Shown one piece after another: positions 1 to 9,494 of a stretch of DNA of 64,000 nt. The DNA is from Streptomyces dangxiongensis. Lineage in GTDB: Bacteria > Actinomycetota > Actinomycetes > Streptomycetales > Streptomycetaceae. Position 1 is the stretch's first letter; every line of letters starts with the position of its first letter. The notes beneath the pieces are model-generated. The model saw only the letters and a program-made list of their open reading frames with translations. It made no database searches and was not told the DNA's origin. The stretch covers positions 62,001 to 126,000 of the forward strand of contig NZ_CP033073.1 in the NCBI RefSeq assembly GCF_003675325.1, in the 5' to 3' direction. Both the position numbers and the translations under genes were made by a program.

Positions 1-130
1 CCCCACGCATGCAAGAATTCCGCCAATGGGTGGTAGGCGGCTTGGAGTTGACGGTACAACGGATGTGTTCTCGATGATCACAGAGGGGCAGGGGTGTTGA
101 AAAGCCCTGACGATCTCGCAAATGTGCTGG

Positions 131-319
131 TCAGGCGATGCTCAGAAGGTCGAGTGGGCGAGCGAAGGACTCGCAGGACGTACGGCGGAGGCCGACGGCG
201 ATGGTGCGGGGCCCGGCGGTGCGGAGGCCGTTGATCGCCAGGTCCCGCGAGGTCGCTGTGTTCTCCGGGCCGTGACCTGTGCGGACCCGGGAGGCGTCCT
301 CGGTGAAGGTGGTGCCGCG
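131..319 (-). pseudogene. ISAs1-family transposase, C-terminal remnant
   Basis: The minus strand reads through about 60 codons to a stop at 131-133. It carries the conserved tail of ISAs1-type transposases: a VRGTTFTEDASR segment, then RTGHGPENTAT, LAINGLR and a final RPLDLL. The catalytic part is absent, so this is a dead 3' end. The DNA immediately downstream (about 95-130) is probably the old element end. Family assignment rests on the recognisable C-terminal motif. Confidence 0.75.
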
Positions 320-841
320 GACGGGTGTCCTGACCTGGGGGTTCTGGCCTGGGTGTCCTCGTCTGGGTGTCCTGGTCTGGGGGTCTCTGCCGGAACCGCG
401 CAGAGGCCCTGCTGTCCCCCACCCCGGGGAACGGACCGGAACCCGGGAAGGGGGTTCTGGTACAGATCTTGAGAGGTCCTTTTAATCGGCGAAGTCTTCC
501 TGCTCTCAACTCGTTCCGGTGTCGAGGTGTGACATGCGAGGCCTTGGTGCACCAACGTGGCCGGTGGGAGTCGGCGCGAGCCCGCATTGCCGGTCCTATC
601 CAATGAGGCCTGTTTCGCTCCACGAGGTACCCATACCGGCGATTATTCTCACCGTGCCGCGCACGAACCCGATACACGCGAGGCGCGAGTGCGGCACCGA
701 GGTGCGTGAAGCGGTGCAAACCAGATGAAAACGACCTCTGACTGTCGTGTCACGTCGAAGAGGGCGTCGCGTCCACACACCGAGGGGATCGGCAGCAAAA
801 AGCCGCGGCGATGCCCCATACAGGGCGGGTAGCAATTGACG
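320..841. other. Non-coding stretch with degenerate short repeats
   Basis: I see no gene here. Positions about 325-392 hold several imperfect copies of a CTGGGTGTCCT-like unit, probably inside old transposon DNA. The rest shows no convincing codon bias or recognisable protein. Confidence 0.4.
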
Positions 842-1315
842 ATGTCGACTGAAGCCCTTGACCCAATCGAACGTCTCTTGGCCGAGCGAGCTTGCGAGCG
901 TCTGATCGTCGAGTTCGTGCGCCGCCTTGACCTGGGAGATCCGGGCAGCGTCGCGGACCTCTTCACGCCTGACGGGGTGTGGGAGTGGCCTCACGGCGAC
1001 CGCAGGGTGGAGGGGCGTGAGGCGCTCCGCCGCTACTTCGGTTCGCGACCCAAGGACCGGCTGTCACGGCGCATGTCGACGAACATCTTGGTCACGGTGA
1101 ATTCTGCGTGGGCGGCCACCGCCACCTCTTACTTCGCCACTTACCGGGTCGACGGCTATACCGACGGCATGGTGCCCCCGACGCTCCCCGCGAACGTGGG
1201 CCACTACGAGGACACGTTCCGGAAGGTCGAGGACACCTGGTTCCTAGCCAACCGGGTCACGCTCCTGCCATTCGGCGGAGAGACGGTGCGTCTCAGCCAC
1301 CCCGACCAATCATGA
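842..1315 (+). CDS. Nuclear transport factor 2 (SnoaL-like) family protein
   Basis: The 157-residue product has the layout of SnoaL/NTF2-like cone-fold proteins: an N-terminal helical part with RLLAERACERLIVEFVRRLD, a VADLFTPDGVWEW strand, GREALRRYFGSR, and a closing amphipathic strand region. Members are small ligand-binding proteins or enzymes (polyketide cyclases, dehydratases, isomerases); the substrate cannot be read here. The ATG at 842 is preferred over an in-frame TTG at 836. It stands alone between transposon remnants, so no pathway is implied. The length is normal and the frame intact. Confidence 0.8.
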   Translation: MSTEALDPIERLLAERACERLIVEFVRRLDLGDPGSVADLFTPDGVWEWPHGDRRVEGREALRRYFGSRPKDRLSRRMSTNILVTVNSAWAATATSYFATYRVDGYTDGMVPPTLPANVGHYEDTFRKVEDTWFLANRVTLLPFGGETVRLSHPDQS

Positions 1316-1494
1316 CTGTGGGGCCCAACCCGGCTATGTCCGTCCGGCGCCATCGCGCTGGCCCGGCGACTTCACCGCGAACCCACGGATCCGACGTTGC
1401 GAGGCACGGCGACAGCCCCTCGCGTACCTCGTGCGGGTGAACGGATAGTCGTACTGCTGCGGCGGTTGAGGACGGGCTTGGACGATCGGCCACC

Positions 1495-1965
1495 GTGGCA
1501 CGGGCGCCGATGGACCTTGATGAGTCGGTTGAGCACTGGACGCTGCTGAAGGACGAGCAGACGCTCGTGGCGGGCAAGCGAGGTGCGACGAGACTGGGCT
1601 TCGCCGTACTGCTGAAGTTCTACACGCAGTACGGTCGGTTTTCCCCGGGGCCGGTTCGAGCTGCCGGGCGAGGCCGTGGCGTTCGTCGCGCGGCAGGTGC
1701 AGGTGCCTGCGTCCGAGAGGGGGGCGTACGAGTGGACCGGCCGGAGGATCGAGTACCACCGTGCGCAGATCCGCGGGCACCTGGGCTTCCGTGAGTGCAC
1801 TGTTGCGGAGGCGGACAAGCTGATGGCCTGGCTGGCCGAGCACGTCGCGTGCAAGGAACGGCGGCCGGAGCAGGTGCGGGTGGATCTGTTGGCCCGCTGT
1901 CGTACGCGGTGCATCGAGCCGCCCGCCCCGGGGCGGTGCGACCCAGCGGTAACCCGCCCTGAACG
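1495..1965 (+). pseudogene. Tn3-family transposase, N-terminal (DUF4158) remnant
   Basis: The first 50 codons contain KRGATRLGFAVLLKFYTQYG, typical of the DUF4158 N-terminal domain of Tn3 transposases. After GRFSP the homology jumps frame and continues as VAFVARQVQVP, RRIEYHRAQIRGHLGFRECT and EQVRVDLLARCRTRCIEPP. So there is at least one frameshift near 1650, and the large catalytic C-terminal part is missing. Confidence 0.8.
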
Positions 1966-2103
1966 GGCGGCCGGCTGTACCGGGCCGAGCGCCCTGTGTC
2001 GACGACGCAGGCATGAGCCACGACGTCCTTGGCGAGCGGGGCTTCCTGGCCCGCACAGAACCGATTCCACGCGGGTCAGGAAGCGGGTCAGAGAGTCACC
2101 CCT

Positions 2104-2967
2104 TTACCGCCCGCCGCCCTTCCTCTTTACAGATGCCCGGTGGCGCCATGGCCGTGTGACTCGCACCAGCCACCATCCCATTACGAGGGTGGCTGCACTT
2201 GCCAGGGGCACACCGATGACGATCGGGGTGGGAGCACCCGCCCAGTGCAACAGCAGGCTGAACAGCCCCGCCAGCAGGACAACCGGCAGCAGGGCGGCGA
2301 GACCGTCAAAGGGTTGCGGTGCCGGGAGCCCCTGCCCAGCTCGGCGGTACCCCGACCATTTGCGTACGAGCTTCTTCTTAGCTCTGTCTACATGTGCTCC
2401 CACGGTGCCTTCCTTGATGCCGAGATGCTCGCCGATCTCATGCTGCGTGTCGCCGCGCACCCACGTCATATAGAAGGCATGACCCTGATTTTTCGTCAGG
2501 TCGTTGCTTTCCTTTCCTCCTGTGCCCTGCGTTGGCCGCCTCCGTGGGTGCCCGCTGAGCATGTCGTCCACCATCAGGCGGACAAACACCACACGTTCAA
2601 GGTCGGTGTGCCTGGCGTGGAGGGGCAAACGGTGGGGTGTGGCCGCGGCGTCGAGCCCTGTCAGATCTGCTGGCGCATCGCGCCGGTACTGCTTGCAAGC
2701 CTCACCGAGCTTGCGCTCAGCCACCTTCCGCAGATACGCCTTGGGGTGCTGGATCTCGGTCCATTTTGCACACAGAGACAGGTAGGCTTCCTCGAGGGCA
2801 TCCTGGACCGCGTCCTCGCCGGCTTGTTGAGGAAGGCCCGCTTCCTTGGCCTCGTGGCAAAGGTGCTTCAGCAGCGGCGCGAGATTCACCTCAAGGAACT
2901 GCTTGACCTCTTCCGCGTGCGCTGGGGTCTCAGGCGTTCCGGCGCTGGGGTCGGGTTCGATGGTCAT
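2104..2967 (-). CDS. ECF-like RNA polymerase sigma factor with C-terminal membrane anchor
   Basis: The protein has 287 residues. Residues about 22-98 resemble sigma region 2 (DAVQDALEEAYL, then HPKAYLRKVAERKL). Residues about 163-205 form a sigma region 4 helix-turn-helix (HEIGEHLGIKEGTVGAHV). Unlike ordinary ECF factors, residues about 222-243 and 248-270 are strongly hydrophobic and look like two membrane helices followed by a basic tail. The start overlaps the stop of the small upstream gene by four bases (ATGA), so the two are translationally coupled. It ends an operon headed by an M48 membrane protease. I infer a membrane-held sigma factor whose release or activity depends on the neighbours. 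The sigma assignment is solid; the regulatory model is inference. Confidence 0.85.
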   Translation of the reverse strand: MTIEPDPSAGTPETPAHAEEVKQFLEVNLAPLLKHLCHEAKEAGLPQQAGEDAVQDALEEAYLSLCAKWTEIQHPKAYLRKVAERKLGEACKQYRRDAPADLTGLDAAATPHRLPLHARHTDLERVVFVRLMVDDMLSGHPRRRPTQGTGGKESNDLTKNQGHAFYMTWVRGDTQHEIGEHLGIKEGTVGAHVDRAKKKLVRKWSGYRRAGQGLPAPQPFDGLAALLPVVLLAGLFSLLLHWAGAPTPIVIGVPLASAATLVMGWWLVRVTRPWRHRASVKRKGGGR

Positions 2968-3158
2968 GCGCGCTCGTGCCTCTCCGTCTGTGCGCGGAGG
3001 ACGGGGGCGGGGGTGGCCTCAGGGTGGGCGCCCTGCCTGGCGCGTGCCAGATCAGCACGGGCCCGCAGGATCAAGACTTGGGCAAGCGCATCGGTACAGC
3101 ACCCGACGATTCGCAGGAGAGCGATCGTCAGGACCAGCCTGTCAGGATCGAGCATCAT
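2964..3158 (-). CDS. Small single-span membrane protein in the sigma operon
   Basis: This 64-residue protein has a short hydrophobic segment (LVLTIALLRIVGCC, extended to about residue 30) followed by an Arg/Ala-rich tail. A strong ribosome site (AGGAGG, about 3166-3171) precedes the ATG. The stop overlaps the start of the sigma gene by four bases. I recognise no family. Its position suggests a partner of the sigma factor or of the upstream protease, for example a small anti-sigma or adaptor. That is inference. Confidence 0.65.
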   Translation of the reverse strand: MMLDPDRLVLTIALLRIVGCCTDALAQVLILRARADLARARQGAHPEATPAPVLRAQTERHERA

Positions 3159-3275
3159 CAGGAAGCCTCCTACCGGAGGCGGTGCCGATCCGGGTCTGGA
3201 TCGCCACTTACCGCCTCACTTATCCTGTGGCGATTCGAGGCGCCTTCATTTACCTGCAGCCGCGACTTCTTCGGA

Positions 3276-3488
3276 CTACTGGCGAGCGCGGTCCCGGCGT
3301 TGCCTGCCGCCTCGCTCTTGGGCGCGTTGCGCCAGCATCAGCCCGACCGTGAACAGAATCGCGGGAATGACCAGGTCAGTTGCCATGAGGCGCGACTGGT
3401 GATCGCTGCGGCCCGCCGCTGCGCCAACGCTCAGGATCACCCAGAACCTCCTGCGATCTTCCAGGCGTTCCCTGCTCTCTTGCGTCAC
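3276..3488 (-). CDS. Small membrane protein overlapping the M48 protease gene
   Basis: I chose the GTG at 3488 because it overlaps the stop of the M48 gene in a GTGA arrangement, a usual sign of translational coupling; longer upstream starts would lie inside that gene. The product has 70 residues: a charged N-terminus, a hydrophobic helix around ATDLVIPAILFTVGLMLA, and a very basic tail. No family is recognised. It could be a one-helix accessory protein of the protease. Confidence 0.6.
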   Translation of the reverse strand: MTQESRERLEDRRRFWVILSVGAAAGRSDHQSRLMATDLVIPAILFTVGLMLAQRAQERGGRQRRDRARQ

Positions 3489-5737
3489 CGCCCTCGCCGC
3501 CGCACAGTCCCGAGGACGACGAGTACGGCCCCGACGGCCGCAAACAACCACAGGGACCATTTGATCCGGTCCCCAGAGATCGTTTTGATCACGGCGGTGA
3601 TGAGCATGGTGAGCAGCAGAAGCGCGCCTGCGGCGATGAAGTTTGTCCCCCGGCTGCGCCGAGCTCTTCGGCGAGGCATGGCGACTGAGCCTGTTGCCGA
3701 GCCGACCTGCTGGATGACACTGGCCACTTTCCGCAGCTCGGCGCGGGCACGGTGGCTGTCGCCCTCGGTTTGGCCGGCCACATACTGCCCAGCTTTGATG
3801 GTCTCCTGCACCTTCACGGTCGTCCCGTCATGGCAGGTGAAGCAGATGTTCGCGCGTGTGTGGTGCAGCACGGTCGCTGCGCGGATGTCTTCGTAGGCCA
3901 GGCTGACATCTGAAACCCTCTGCTCTCCCGAGCGGAGTTCATCCACCAAGGCGGCCATCCGCGCCTTGCTGAAATCCCGTCTGTTGCCCGGGAGGAACAC
4001 AAGACCACGGGAGCAGATCAGAACGTCGTAGAGGCGTCCAAAGAGGTTTCCGTTCACTCGCGCGTTTGCCATCGCGCCGATCACGTCTGCGTCGACGGAC
4101 GCGGCAGAGGGTATGGGGTGGCCAGCATCCTCCCTCACACGAGCCTCGGCCAGTGACTGCTTAACACCTGGGACGGACTTTGGCTCGCTCACTGCATCGT
4201 TGGCCCACGACCACACGTCCATGGGTGTGCCGTCGCTAGCCAGGAGATCAATCTGCCAAGGCCATGACTGGTGCCAGTGGGCGGCCTCGCAGCTTACGGC
4301 GGTGACAGCCAAGGCGCTCGCAAGTCCGCTTGTGAGCAGGTAGGTGGGGTTGATGTCCAATGATTCGTCGGTATCGTCCCATCTGGCTTGGGTCGGTCGG
4401 GCCCGTGTGAGCGCGGCTGCGAGCGGCGCCGCCGCCCCGTCGGCGAGCACCTTCAGCACGTCAGTGAGGCCTGCGTCCGCCTGCTTGGCGAAACGGGCAG
4501 TGACGCGGTAAAGCACATCAGCGGCATCACTGTGCTTCGCTTGGCACACGGAGCGAACGTGCTCTGTCAGCGGGCGTGGCTCCGGGCGTTGCAGAGCAGG
4601 GAACAGCAGCATGTCGAGTCTCGTGCCGAAGGTGTCCAGCCCCTCCTTACCGTTAAGGTCGGGGCCGGGCACAATAGTGTCAAAAGCGGGGAGCAAGTCA
4701 CTGGCGGGTCGTTCATCGGCTGGCGACGGCGACCAGTCCGCAGTGTCCATCTCGCGCATAGCGCCGATTCGTAGGGAGACTGGCGGGTGCGTGTCCCACC
4801 GAGAGGACTCTGAGGGCTTCGGTAGAGGCCCAGCGCCAACTGGAATGGGCACTGCGGTAAGAAACCCGCGGAAGTTCTCATGGATGCCAGCCAGCACATA
4901 GTCCCGCGCCTTGTCTACATGGCATGCGTCCAGGTACTTCGCCCAGTACTGGTCAGTGTCCACGTGTTTGCGCAGCGCGCTGATCGCGGGAGCCTTGCCT
5001 GCCAGGGCGACCGCCGCACGGTCGGCCGCGAGCTCCTGCCGTTGCTGGATCGGCCGTGCCACTGTGTGGAAGATCCACGAATACCCGAGAAGGAAGGGAC
5101 GTACCAGCCAGATGAGCTGAACATCGCTGGCGAAGGGGTCCATCCGGGCGATCGCCCTTTGGAGCGCAACGCTTCCCTGGAAGACCACCGGGTCAAACCG
5201 TGTATCCCGGCGGGCGTAGTGACTCAGCTCATGCACGAGCACCGTCTTAAGCTCGCCCACACTCAGGCACATGAGTCCCGCGACGCCGAGACGAAGCTGA
5301 CGACGCCCAGGCAGCAGCCCCAGCCATTCCGCTTCCTCGGCCACGTGCACATCTGTGCCGGCCATGAGGACGATCTCGTCCGGCGGTCGCACCTCAAGGC
5401 GTGCCGCCAGGTCGCCGACAAGCTCCCACAGTTCGGGAATGCAGGCTGTGTCCAAACTGACACCCTCGGGCGACGGCGCCTTGGCGGCGGCACGCCAGGC
5501 GGTGACTGTTATCGCGATGACCGCCACTGTCAGCATGGCAAATCTGAGGGTATTGCCACTGAGCCCGTAACCTTTACTGCTATCGATCAGCACGTACCAC
5601 GCGGTGACGGCTACCAGTCCCACCGCAACTGCCAGCAGGAGGATGACAAGCCCTGCGAGCAGCATCACCGCGGCCACTGCTCGCATCCAGATGGTGGGAG
5701 GGGCGTCTGGCAGACGCCGATGGCCGAGGTCACTCAT
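3485..5737 (-). CDS. M48-family membrane metallopeptidase
   Basis: The protein has 750 residues. Two N-terminal membrane helices (about 17-50 and 63-82) precede an M48 peptidase domain with the zinc motif HELSH at residues 169-173 and the downstream third-ligand region ELAADRAAVAL near residue 235. A long middle region of unknown function follows, then two C-terminal membrane helices and a basic end. M48 proteins (HtpX, Ste24, BepA relatives) cleave membrane or misfolded proteins; this one is much longer than HtpX. It heads a tight operon with two tiny membrane proteins and a membrane-anchored sigma factor, suggesting a role in envelope signalling. All catalytic motifs look intact. The ribosome site at 5737 is weak. 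Confidence 0.88.
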   Translation of the reverse strand: MSDLGHRRLPDAPPTIWMRAVAAVMLLAGLVILLLAVAVGLVAVTAWYVLIDSSKGYGLSGNTLRFAMLTVAVIAITVTAWRAAAKAPSPEGVSLDTACIPELWELVGDLAARLEVRPPDEIVLMAGTDVHVAEEAEWLGLLPGRRQLRLGVAGLMCLSVGELKTVLVHELSHYARRDTRFDPVVFQGSVALQRAIARMDPFASDVQLIWLVRPFLLGYSWIFHTVARPIQQRQELAADRAAVALAGKAPAISALRKHVDTDQYWAKYLDACHVDKARDYVLAGIHENFRGFLTAVPIPVGAGPLPKPSESSRWDTHPPVSLRIGAMREMDTADWSPSPADERPASDLLPAFDTIVPGPDLNGKEGLDTFGTRLDMLLFPALQRPEPRPLTEHVRSVCQAKHSDAADVLYRVTARFAKQADAGLTDVLKVLADGAAAPLAAALTRARPTQARWDDTDESLDINPTYLLTSGLASALAVTAVSCEAAHWHQSWPWQIDLLASDGTPMDVWSWANDAVSEPKSVPGVKQSLAEARVREDAGHPIPSAASVDADVIGAMANARVNGNLFGRLYDVLICSRGLVFLPGNRRDFSKARMAALVDELRSGEQRVSDVSLAYEDIRAATVLHHTRANICFTCHDGTTVKVQETIKAGQYVAGQTEGDSHRARAELRKVASVIQQVGSATGSVAMPRRRARRSRGTNFIAAGALLLLTMLITAVIKTISGDRIKWSLWLFAAVGAVLVVLGTVRRRGR

Positions 5738-6337
5738 TGGCGAAACCCCATCCAGCCAGCAGCCTTCTGGGCCACAGCCCGAATGGGGGCCGTTCGCAGG
5801 ACTCAGCTTCGTGTCGGATGCGGCGATTCAGGACCTGGAAGGCGGCCTCCGGCTCGTGATCTTCACGATCGGTGCTCTGCAGAATGCCCCGCGGCGAGGG
5901 CGCAGCGCCGACTGATAACACGATTGGGTGATCCATATCCCCCCCAAGCACCGGAAAACCACGGTAGTGCGTGGGTTTGCCGATGTGTATCGAACGCGCT
6001 GTTCGAAAGTGCGGGAGACAACTTGCCCTCAGGGAGTGTCCCGTCTCCAAGGAGCTGGTCCCGTGCGACGCCCCTCACCTGCGACGACCAGATCGGTTGA
6101 GACACACAGCCGAGCCGAATCCTGATTGATATTGAGCTGGTCCGCGCAGATATTTCGCCAGCACGCCGAACAGGCGTCCACGGTGTCTGATCTGGGCATC
6201 TCAAGCGACCTGGTTCGCCACGAGCAAGTCGGACCAGGTCGCTTGAGACGGGGACCAGTTCGCCGGAGACGGGACAGCGAGTCTTGCTTCGTTAACCGGC
6301 TCACGACTTCTTGGACTGTCGGTAAACGATGGCGAGC
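5738..6337. other. Intergenic region without recognisable gene
   Basis: I found no convincing coding sequence in about 600 bases between the M48 operon and the IS30 remnant. The only clear structure is the long perfect hairpin at 6199-6248. The promoter of the M48 operon should lie in the part near 5738. Confidence 0.5.
6199..6248. repeat. Perfect 16-bp inverted repeat (18-base loop)
   Basis: The arm at 6199-6214 (TCTCAAGCGACCTGGT) is the exact reverse complement of 6233-6248. The loop is 18 bases. No T-run follows. A related, less perfect segment continues to about 6275. It could be an IS end, an operator or an attenuator-like hairpin; I cannot decide. Confidence 0.8.
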
Positions 6338-6960
6338 TCAAGCGGTCAGCGCATCACCGCTGTTCAGAAGGTCAGCGTAGATCTCTGTCGGAGTGCGGTA
6401 GCCGTGGGTCTTGCGCGGACGGTGGTTGAGTTCGTGGGCGATGGCGTCCAGGTCAGCCTGGCTGAACGTGCGGAGGTCCGCACCCTTGGGGAGGTACTGC
6501 CGAAGCAGCCGGTTGGTGTTCTCGTTGGTGCCTCGCTGCCACGGACTCCGCGGCTTGCAATGGTAGATCGGCATCCTGGTCTCGGTGGTGATGGCCTGGT
6601 GCTCGGCGATCTCCCGGCCGCGGTCCCAGGTGAGCGTCCGCCGCAGTTGGGGCGGGATGCCGAGCAGACTCCTGGTGCGCGAAGTGACCTGCTCGGCCCT
6701 GATGCCGTCCGGCAGCGCGACGATGGCCGTGTGGCGGCTGGTGCGCTCGACGAGCGTGGCGACCGCCGAAGGCCGGGTGCCCATCACGAGGTCGCCCTCC
6801 CAACGACCAGGGACCTTGCCGTCCTCGACCTCGGCGGGGCGGGCGGTGATGGACACCATGCCGCGAATGATGCCCCGCCCGGTGGGGCCGACGGGCGATC
6901 TTCGGGCGGCGCATGGGCCGGGCTGACCGCAGGCGCTGAGTGAGGCTGCGGTCGATCGCC
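6338..6960 (-). pseudogene. IS30-family transposase, truncated and frameshifted
   Basis: The C-terminal two thirds of an IS30 DDE transposase are clear: VPGRWEGDLVMG, TLTWDRGREIAEH, SPWQRGTNENTNRLLRQYLP and LNHRPRKTHGYRTP, ending in a stop at 6338. Upstream, the conserved MRRPKIARRP segment lies in another frame because of one extra C in the CGGCCCC run near 6885. Further upstream a TAG replaces the expected glutamine codon before AIDRSLTQRLRSARP. The N-terminal helix-turn-helix part is missing. Confidence 0.85.
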
Positions 6961-7264
6961 TACCGCCGACGAGGGTTGCTTGGCCTGCTTGGCCCGGCGC
7001 CCCGTCTCCGGTCTTTATGGGAGTCCCCACTTTCGGAGAGTTTACCGGCCGTGCCATCGATGTCGAGGAAGCGCTTCCGTAGTTCCAGGGGGAGGTCCTA
7101 CCTTCTCGCATCCGGCTGCAGCCAGCGCACTCAGCCCCATCAACAGCCGGGCAGACCACACACGCCTCGCCGAAGGACCTGTGGAGTCCAAATTTGCAAT
7201 ATCTGTTCTTCTACGTGCCCTGAATGTGGGTTCAGCGTGCAGCAGGCGCTGAGGCAAGACATTT

Positions 7265-8029
7265 TTAGGCGGCGGCGCCGCCGTCGACGACGAGGTCGCT
7301 GCCGACCACGGAGGCGGCGTCCGGCGAGGCCAGATACAGCACCGCTGCTGCGATCTCGGCGGTGGATGAGACACGCCCCAGCGGGGAGACTCTCTTCATC
7401 CGGTCGGCGCGGTCGGCGTCGGTCTCACCGGGGCGCAGTGACATGGGTGTGGCGGACGGGCCGGGACTTACAGCGTTGATGCGGATCCCCTCGGCTATGT
7501 GGTCCAGAGCAGCTGCCCGGGTCAACGCGGAGACGGCCGCTTTGCTGGCGATGTAGCCGGCCAAGCCCGGAGTGCGGCGGTGGGCGCCGAGGTTGGCGGC
7601 GATGTTGACGATCGCGCCGCCGGTGGGCTGGTTACGCATCTGGGCGATTTCGGCCTGGAGACTGAACAGGACGCCGGTGACGTTGATGTCGAGCAGGCTG
7701 CGCCAGTCCTCCTCCGGGAGGTCGGCTACGGGTGCGCCGCCCCGGAAGACTCCAGCATTGTTGACGGCGACATCGAGGCTGCCGAAGTGTTCGACGGTGC
7801 GGCCGACCAGAGCTTTGACGTCCTCGGAGCGGGTTACGTCGGCGGTGACCGCGGCCGCTGTGCCTCCCTCCTTCTCGATCAGGGCGACTGTCTCGTCGAG
7901 CGATGGCGCGGTACGTCCGGCCGCGACCACCGAGGCCCCTTCGGCGGCGAAAGCGAGAGCGATGGCCCGGCCGATGCCGGAGCCTGCTCCCGTGACGAGG
8001 ACGGTCTTGCCGGTGAAACGTGCGGTCAT
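7265..8029 (-). CDS. SDR-family oxidoreductase
   Basis: This classical short-chain dehydrogenase/reductase of 254 residues has a TGAGSGIG cofactor-binding motif near the N-terminus, the NNAG motif in the middle, an active-site YIASK and a C-terminal VVDGG. Such enzymes use NAD(P)H to reduce or oxidise carbonyl or hydroxyl groups; the substrate is not evident. It is the last gene of a minus-strand TetR-MFS-SDR cassette, 29 bases after the transporter. This arrangement is common for drug or small-molecule detoxification. The frame is intact and of usual length. Confidence 0.9.
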   Translation of the reverse strand: MTARFTGKTVLVTGAGSGIGRAIALAFAAEGASVVAAGRTAPSLDETVALIEKEGGTAAAVTADVTRSEDVKALVGRTVEHFGSLDVAVNNAGVFRGGAPVADLPEEDWRSLLDINVTGVLFSLQAEIAQMRNQPTGGAIVNIAANLGAHRRTPGLAGYIASKAAVSALTRAAALDHIAEGIRINAVSPGPSATPMSLRPGETDADRADRMKRVSPLGRVSSTAEIAAAVLYLASPDAASVVGSDLVVDGGAAA

Positions 8030-8058
8030 GGTGATGACTTTCTTGGTCGATACTCGGT

Positions 8059-9417
8059 TTATTTGGTGCGGGCATTGAGGAAAGCAGCAGCGGTGAAGGC
8101 AACCGTCATCGCGGCGAGTGAGGTGGCGTCGGAGCCCAGAGTGAGAGCGGCAGCGAAGATGACGGTGGGGCCCAGTTCCATCGCGGTGTTCATGACGCCG
8201 CCCGCGAGTCCGGTCTGCTGCGGCTCCACCCCGTCTGTCGCGAGGACAGCAGCCCCCGCGAAGCTGGCGGCTCCGCCCGCCGGCAGCGTGAGCAGGCCAG
8301 GGAGGAGTCCGTACACATACGGGGTGTGCGGTGCCAGACCGGTGAGTGCGAGCAGCGCGAGACCCGTCGCGGAGAGAGTGAGCCCGGAGGTGGTAACGGC
8401 TGATGCTCCGTATCTGGCAATGAGCCGGCCTGTGATACGGCCCGTTACGAGCAGTGCCACCGCGAAGGGAACGAAGGCGGCGGAAGTCTGCAGCGCCGAC
8501 CAGCCGCGGTCCTGCTGGAGATGGAGCGAGAGCAGGACGAACGTCGTGGCGGTCCCGGCAGCGGTCAGGCCGATGGCGGCCAGCGCGAGGGCTCGGCGGT
8601 GGTCGCGGAGGAATTCGAGGGGGAGCAGAGGGTCGTGGGCGCGGCGCTCAGTGGTCAAGAACCCTACGAGGAGGGTAGCTCCGGCGAGCAGGGGGGCAAG
8701 GACGGCCGACGATCCCCAAGGATGAACATCGGTGACGACGAGGCCGTAGCTGACCAGGGTGATTCCGGCGGTGGCGAGAAGCGCACCCAGCGGATCCAGG
8801 GAGCGGTTTCGCTCGCCCGGGGTTGGGGGAAGCAGCCGCGGTGCGAGGACGAGGGCGAGAGCGCCCACTGCGACCGGGACGGCGAAGGCCAGCCGCCAGG
8901 ACGTGAGCGCCGAGATGACCCCGGAGAGCAGGTTCCCTGCGGTCGCGCCCACGACCGAGAGACCACCCCAGGTGACCATCGCCCTCGCGTATGCAGCGGG
9001 TTGGGGGAAGACCGCGCGTAGCACGGCCATGGCGGCGGGCGCGGTCAGCGCCGCACCGACCCCTTGCCCGAAGCGCGCGGTGAGCAGCGTTTCCGGACCC
9101 GGGACGAGCAGCGTGGCAAGGGACGCCGCAGTGAACACAAGCAGCCCGGCGGAGAGGCCGCGTCGCCCACCGAACCGGTCGGCGACGCGGCCGCCGAAGA
9201 GGAGCAGTCCGGAGAAGGCCAACCCGTAAGCGGCGCTGAGGAGAATTAAGTCGTCCCGGTCGAGGGAGAACTCGCGGCCGATACGGGGTAGCGGCACGGT
9301 GAGCGAAGTGAGCGTGAAAATGAGCGACATCTGTACGGTGCCGAGCAGCGCGAAGGCTGCGCCGGACGCAGCCGCGGTCGAGGTGCCTGCGGGCGTGGCG
9401 TTCCACCACCGCGTCAC
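8059..9417 (-). CDS. MFS transporter (DHA2-like drug efflux)
   Basis: A protein of about 450 residues with many hydrophobic helices, probably 14, and the loop 2-3 signature GRVADRFGGRRG of major facilitator drug exporters. I prefer the GTG at 9417 because a GGGGGAG ribosome site sits about nine bases upstream; an in-frame ATG at 9450 lacks a good site and lies in a likely operator. It sits between a TetR gene and an SDR gene on the same strand and is probably repressed by the TetR protein. Proton-driven export of a small toxic compound is the likely role. Confidence 0.9.
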   Translation of the reverse strand: MTRWWNATPAGTSTAAASGAAFALLGTVQMSLIFTLTSLTVPLPRIGREFSLDRDDLILLSAAYGLAFSGLLLFGGRVADRFGGRRGLSAGLLVFTAASLATLLVPGPETLLTARFGQGVGAALTAPAAMAVLRAVFPQPAAYARAMVTWGGLSVVGATAGNLLSGVISALTSWRLAFAVPVAVGALALVLAPRLLPPTPGERNRSLDPLGALLATAGITLVSYGLVVTDVHPWGSSAVLAPLLAGATLLVGFLTTERRAHDPLLPLEFLRDHRRALALAAIGLTAAGTATTFVLLSLHLQQDRGWSALQTSAAFVPFAVALLVTGRITGRLIARYGASAVTTSGLTLSATGLALLALTGLAPHTPYVYGLLPGLLTLPAGGAASFAGAAVLATDGVEPQQTGLAGGVMNTAMELGPTVIFAAALTLGSDATSLAAMTVAFTAAAFLNARTK

Positions 9418-9494
9418 GGCCACTTCTCCCCCATCTATTTGACTGACCATTCCATAATTAGCCGATGAGGCATCCGCACCAGGTGGTGCGCTGT

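Noticed and set aside
3276..3560. The longer start at 3560 for the small membrane protein
   Set aside because: It would overlap the M48 gene by 75 bases; the GTG at 3488 gives the typical four-base overlap.
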